The notes beneath the pieces are model-generated. The model made no database searches and was not told the origin of the DNA. It saw only the letters and a list, made by a program, of their open reading frames with translations. Shown one piece after another: positions 61,977 through 64,000 of a stretch of DNA of 64,000 nt. A program made the translations under genes and the position numbers. The DNA is from Puniceibacterium antarcticum (lineage in GTDB: Bacteria; Pseudomonadota; Alphaproteobacteria; Rhodobacterales; Rhodobacteraceae): assembly GCF_002760615.1 (NCBI RefSeq), contig NZ_AWWI01000141.1, forward strand, positions 1 to 64,000, given 5' to 3'. Positions within the stretch are counted from its first letter, which is position 1, and every line of letters starts with the position of its first letter.

Positions 61977-63158
61977 TTATAGCGGGCACTGATCGGCGTA
62001 GTTGTCCTTGTAATCGTCAAAGATCTTTTCGACGATTGCGGTCTGGTATTTGCCGTCGGCACGCTTTTCCGCTTTGACCAGATAGAAGTCCTGGATCGGG
62101 AAGTTGTTGTTGCCGAACGAAAAATCACCGCGCGGGCTGGCGAAATCGGCCTTGTGCAGGGCGGCCTTGAGGGCTGCGCGATCCGTCAGGTCGCCGCCCA
62201 CCGAACGCACGGCGGAATCGATCAGCTGTGCGGCATCATAAGCCTGCATCGCATAGGTGCCGGGCACCGCGTCATAGGCGGCAAGGTAGCCGTCGACAAA
62301 GGTCTTGTTCGCGGCATTGTCCATGTCCGGCGCCCAGTTTGCGCCGCCCATCAGGCCCACGGCCGCATCCTGCGTGGCGGGCAGGGTGGTTTCATCGACG
62401 GTAAAGGCCGACAAGAACGGGATCGAGGTGAGGCCCGCCTGGCTGTATTGTTTGACAAGGTTCACGCCCATGCCGCCGGGCATGAAGGTGAACAGCGCAT
62501 CGGGCTGGAACGCCGCAATCTGCGCCAGTTCCGAGCTGAAATCGAGCTGCCCGAGCTCGGTGAACACCTCGCCCGCGACGCCGCCGGTGTAGGAATGCTT
62601 GAACCCATTCAGGCTGTCCTTGCCGGCCTGATAGTTCGGCGCCATCAGGAAAACGTTCTGATAGCCCTGCTTTTGCGCATAGGCGCCCATGACTTCGTGG
62701 TTCTGATCGTTCTGATACGAGGTGACAAAGAAATTCTCGTTGCATTCGGCACCCGCGTAACCAGATGTGCCGGCGTTGGTGGAGATCAGGATCGTGCCGG
62801 TTTCGGTCACCGGTTTGTGGATCGCACCGAGGATGTTGGAAAAGATCGGCCCGACCACGAAATCGACCTGATCCCGTGCAACCAATTCGCGTGCCTTGTC
62901 GGCGGCCAGATCGGGGCGCTGTTCGTCGTCGACGATGATGATCTCGGTCGGCATTCCGCCGATTTCCTTGATCTGGTTCACGGCCAGCATAAAGCCGTCA
63001 CGCGCCTGTGTGCCCAGTGCGCCCGCAGGGCCCGACAGCGTGTAGATCAGCCCGATCTTGAGCACGCCGTCATTGGCCGAGGGCAGATCCTGTGCAGCTG
63101 CCGGCAGGGCGGCGAGGGCGGCAAAGGTCGATGCAAGCAGCTTTGTCTTGGTGGTCAT
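61977..63158 (-). CDS. livK: Branched-chain-type ABC transporter substrate-binding protein LivK-like
   Basis: A 393-residue periplasmic binding protein (type I fold, Leu/Ile/Val family). The ATG at 63158 has GGGAGTTA upstream and gives a signal peptide (1-~22, ending AAAQD). In-frame sequence to 63272 upstream would overlap the promoter. The pocket segment ISTNAGTSGYAGAECNENFF is of the type found in aromatic-compound binding proteins of this family. It heads the importer-cupin-monooxygenase operon. Confidence 0.9.
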   Translation of the reverse strand: MTTKTKLLASTFAALAALPAAAQDLPSANDGVLKIGLIYTLSGPAGALGTQARDGFMLAVNQIKEIGGMPTEIIIVDDEQRPDLAADKARELVARDQVDFVVGPIFSNILGAIHKPVTETGTILISTNAGTSGYAGAECNENFFVTSYQNDQNHEVMGAYAQKQGYQNVFLMAPNYQAGKDSLNGFKHSYTGGVAGEVFTELGQLDFSSELAQIAAFQPDALFTFMPGGMGVNLVKQYSQAGLTSIPFLSAFTVDETTLPATQDAAVGLMGGANWAPDMDNAANKTFVDGYLAAYDAVPGTYAMQAYDAAQLIDSAVRSVGGDLTDRAALKAALHKADFASPRGDFSFGNNNFPIQDFYLVKAEKRADGKYQTAIVEKIFDDYKDNYADQCPL

Positions 63159-63242
63159 TGTGTAACTCCCGTTGGTGTTGCGCCCTGCCGTCCGGTTTTT
63201 CCGGATCAGCATGATTTGGGTGCAGATATTATTTATGTCGAT

Positions 63243-63274
63243 ATTTAAGACTTGAAGCTTATCGTCGGTCAAGT
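63243..63274 (-). promoter_or_regulatory. Candidate promoter and dyad of the livK operon
   Basis: On the minus strand TTGACC (63272-63267) and TTAAAT (63248-63243) are 18 bases apart. ACTTGA (63250-63255) and TCAAGT (63269-63274) form a dyad flanking the spacer and overlapping the -35, a suitable repressor or activator site. No regulator gene is adjacent. Confidence 0.45.
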
Positions 63275-63323
63275 GACTCGTTTCGCAATTTTACTTTTCC
63301 CGAAGGGCGTTGTGGTTTACGCC

Positions 63324-64000
63324 TCATTCTTCATCAGGACTGCGAAGCGCCGCGCGCGTCAAGGGGGAAGCTCGGTCCGCAAGCCCGTCAATCACGTTGA
63401 AATGGTGGCGGTCAGGTTCTGTAATTGCATAAGCGTCGCAGCCCAGACCATACCAGATATTGGCCAGCAAGGCGGTTTGGCGCAGGAATTCCTGCCGCTC
63501 GGCGCCGCCGACCCAGGTTGTCAGGCGCACATCCGGAAGCGGGCGATGGAGCGCCGGACTGCTCGTCGTTGCCGAGGTCATATCGAGTTGCAATTGCGCG
63601 TTGCGTTTGGTCGCAAGCATTGGGCGCAGATCATGCAGCCCGGAGATCGATACCACATGTTGCAACCGTTTTTGGGTTATCTCTGTCAGGGGGGTGCCTT
63701 CGCACATCATTGCAGTAACCAGATGGCCGCCGGCGGAATGGCCGGAAAGAACAACCGGTCCAGCGACCTCGCCAGCGGCATGATCAATCGCACTACCGAT
63801 CATTTTGGTGATCTGGGCGATGCTGACTTGCGGGCAAAGATCATAGGACGGAATAGCCACGGCCCAACCGCTATCCACAGCGCCCTTTGCCAGATGCGAC
63901 CAATAGGATTTGTCCAGCGCGACCCAGTAGCCACCGTGCACAAAGACGAATAGCCCCTTTGGAGTACCTTCGGGCAGGAAGAGATCGTACTTGGCCCGTT
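63324..64000 (-). CDS. Alpha/beta hydrolase, kynurenine-formamidase-like (5' end outside window)
   Basis: The frame runs open from the window edge to a TGA at 63324 and gives about 225 residues. HGGYW is the oxyanion-hole motif, GHSAGG the nucleophile elbow with the catalytic Ser, and RHHFNVIDGL the catalytic His region. The DKSYWSHLAKGAV pattern after HGGYW is typical of bacterial esterases related to kynurenine formamidase. The N-terminal ~20-40 residues are missing. It lies upstream of livK on the same strand with a 165-base gap containing a promoter, so it is probably a separate unit. Confidence 0.82.
   Translation of the reverse strand, partial: RAKYDLFLPEGTPKGLFVFVHGGYWVALDKSYWSHLAKGAVDSGWAVAIPSYDLCPQVSIAQITKMIGSAIDHAAGEVAGPVVLSGHSAGGHLVTAMMCEGTPLTEITQKRLQHVVSISGLHDLRPMLATKRNAQLQLDMTSATTSSPALHRPLPDVRLTTWVGGAERQEFLRQTALLANIWYGLGCDAYAITEPDRHHFNVIDGLADRASPLTRAALRSPDEE

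Overview
The window looks like chromosomal DNA of a marine alphaproteobacterium, most likely Rhodobacteraceae (Roseobacter group). The basis is gene content and order: an alphaproteobacterial urease operon with a His-tailed UreE, ectABC with the specialised aspartokinase and a divergent MarR regulator, a matPQMAB-type malonate operon, a smo-type sorbitol/mannitol operon, TamA/TamB, and generally high GC with short intergenic gaps. I cannot name a genus from the sequence alone. I see no tRNA, rRNA, insertion sequence or CRISPR array.

Layout. 1-4832 (+): the end of an Ala/Pro/Lys-rich protein, a small phasin-like protein, ureC, a DUF1127 protein, ureE, ureF and ureG. 4805-7775 (-): a tightly overlapping trio of an Asp/Glu-racemase-like (EutA-like) enzyme, an M24 metallohydrolase and a fold-II PLP lyase. 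7882-11594 (-): ectABC plus ask for ectoine synthesis, with ectR divergent at 11875. 12464-18549 (-): tamB and tamA. 18783: a DUF2252 protein. 20280-25988 (-): malonate TRAP transporter, malonyl-CoA decarboxylase and malonyl-CoA synthetase, with a divergent GntR/FCD regulator at 26129 and a palindromic operator between them, followed by a polysaccharide-deacetylase-type protein. 27731-30264 (-): a bd-type (CIO) quinol oxidase with a 36-residue DUF2474 subunit. 30432-36313: a signalling island with two sensor kinases, a receiver-kinase fusion, two lone receiver proteins and one unrecognised protein. It contains no DNA-binding output.

36648-47766: a membrane protein, a HAD phosphatase, a SorC-type regulator and the polyol operon (binding protein, two permeases, ATPase, sorbitol dehydrogenase, mannitol dehydrogenase), with a xylulokinase facing it. 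47880-51968 (-): an ABC exporter/extractor with an AttH (CrtC-like) periplasmic partner. 52133-55160 (+): a membrane protein, a MoxR ATPase and a VWA/metallopeptidase-like protein. 55283: a NodT-type outer-membrane lipoprotein. 56915-63158 (-): a branched-chain-type ABC importer with a cupin and an FAD monooxygenase, probably for an aromatic acid. 63324-64000: the 3' part of an alpha/beta hydrolase.

Together the genes describe a nutritionally versatile marine heterotroph. It can take nitrogen from urea, make ectoine for salt stress, import and use malonate and hexitols, and probably use an aromatic compound. The parts least explained by known systems are the EutA-like/M24/PLP-lyase trio beside the ectoine genes, the output-less phosphorelay island with its unrecognised 129-residue protein, and the MoxR-VWA module whose peptidase-like motif lacks the catalytic glutamate.
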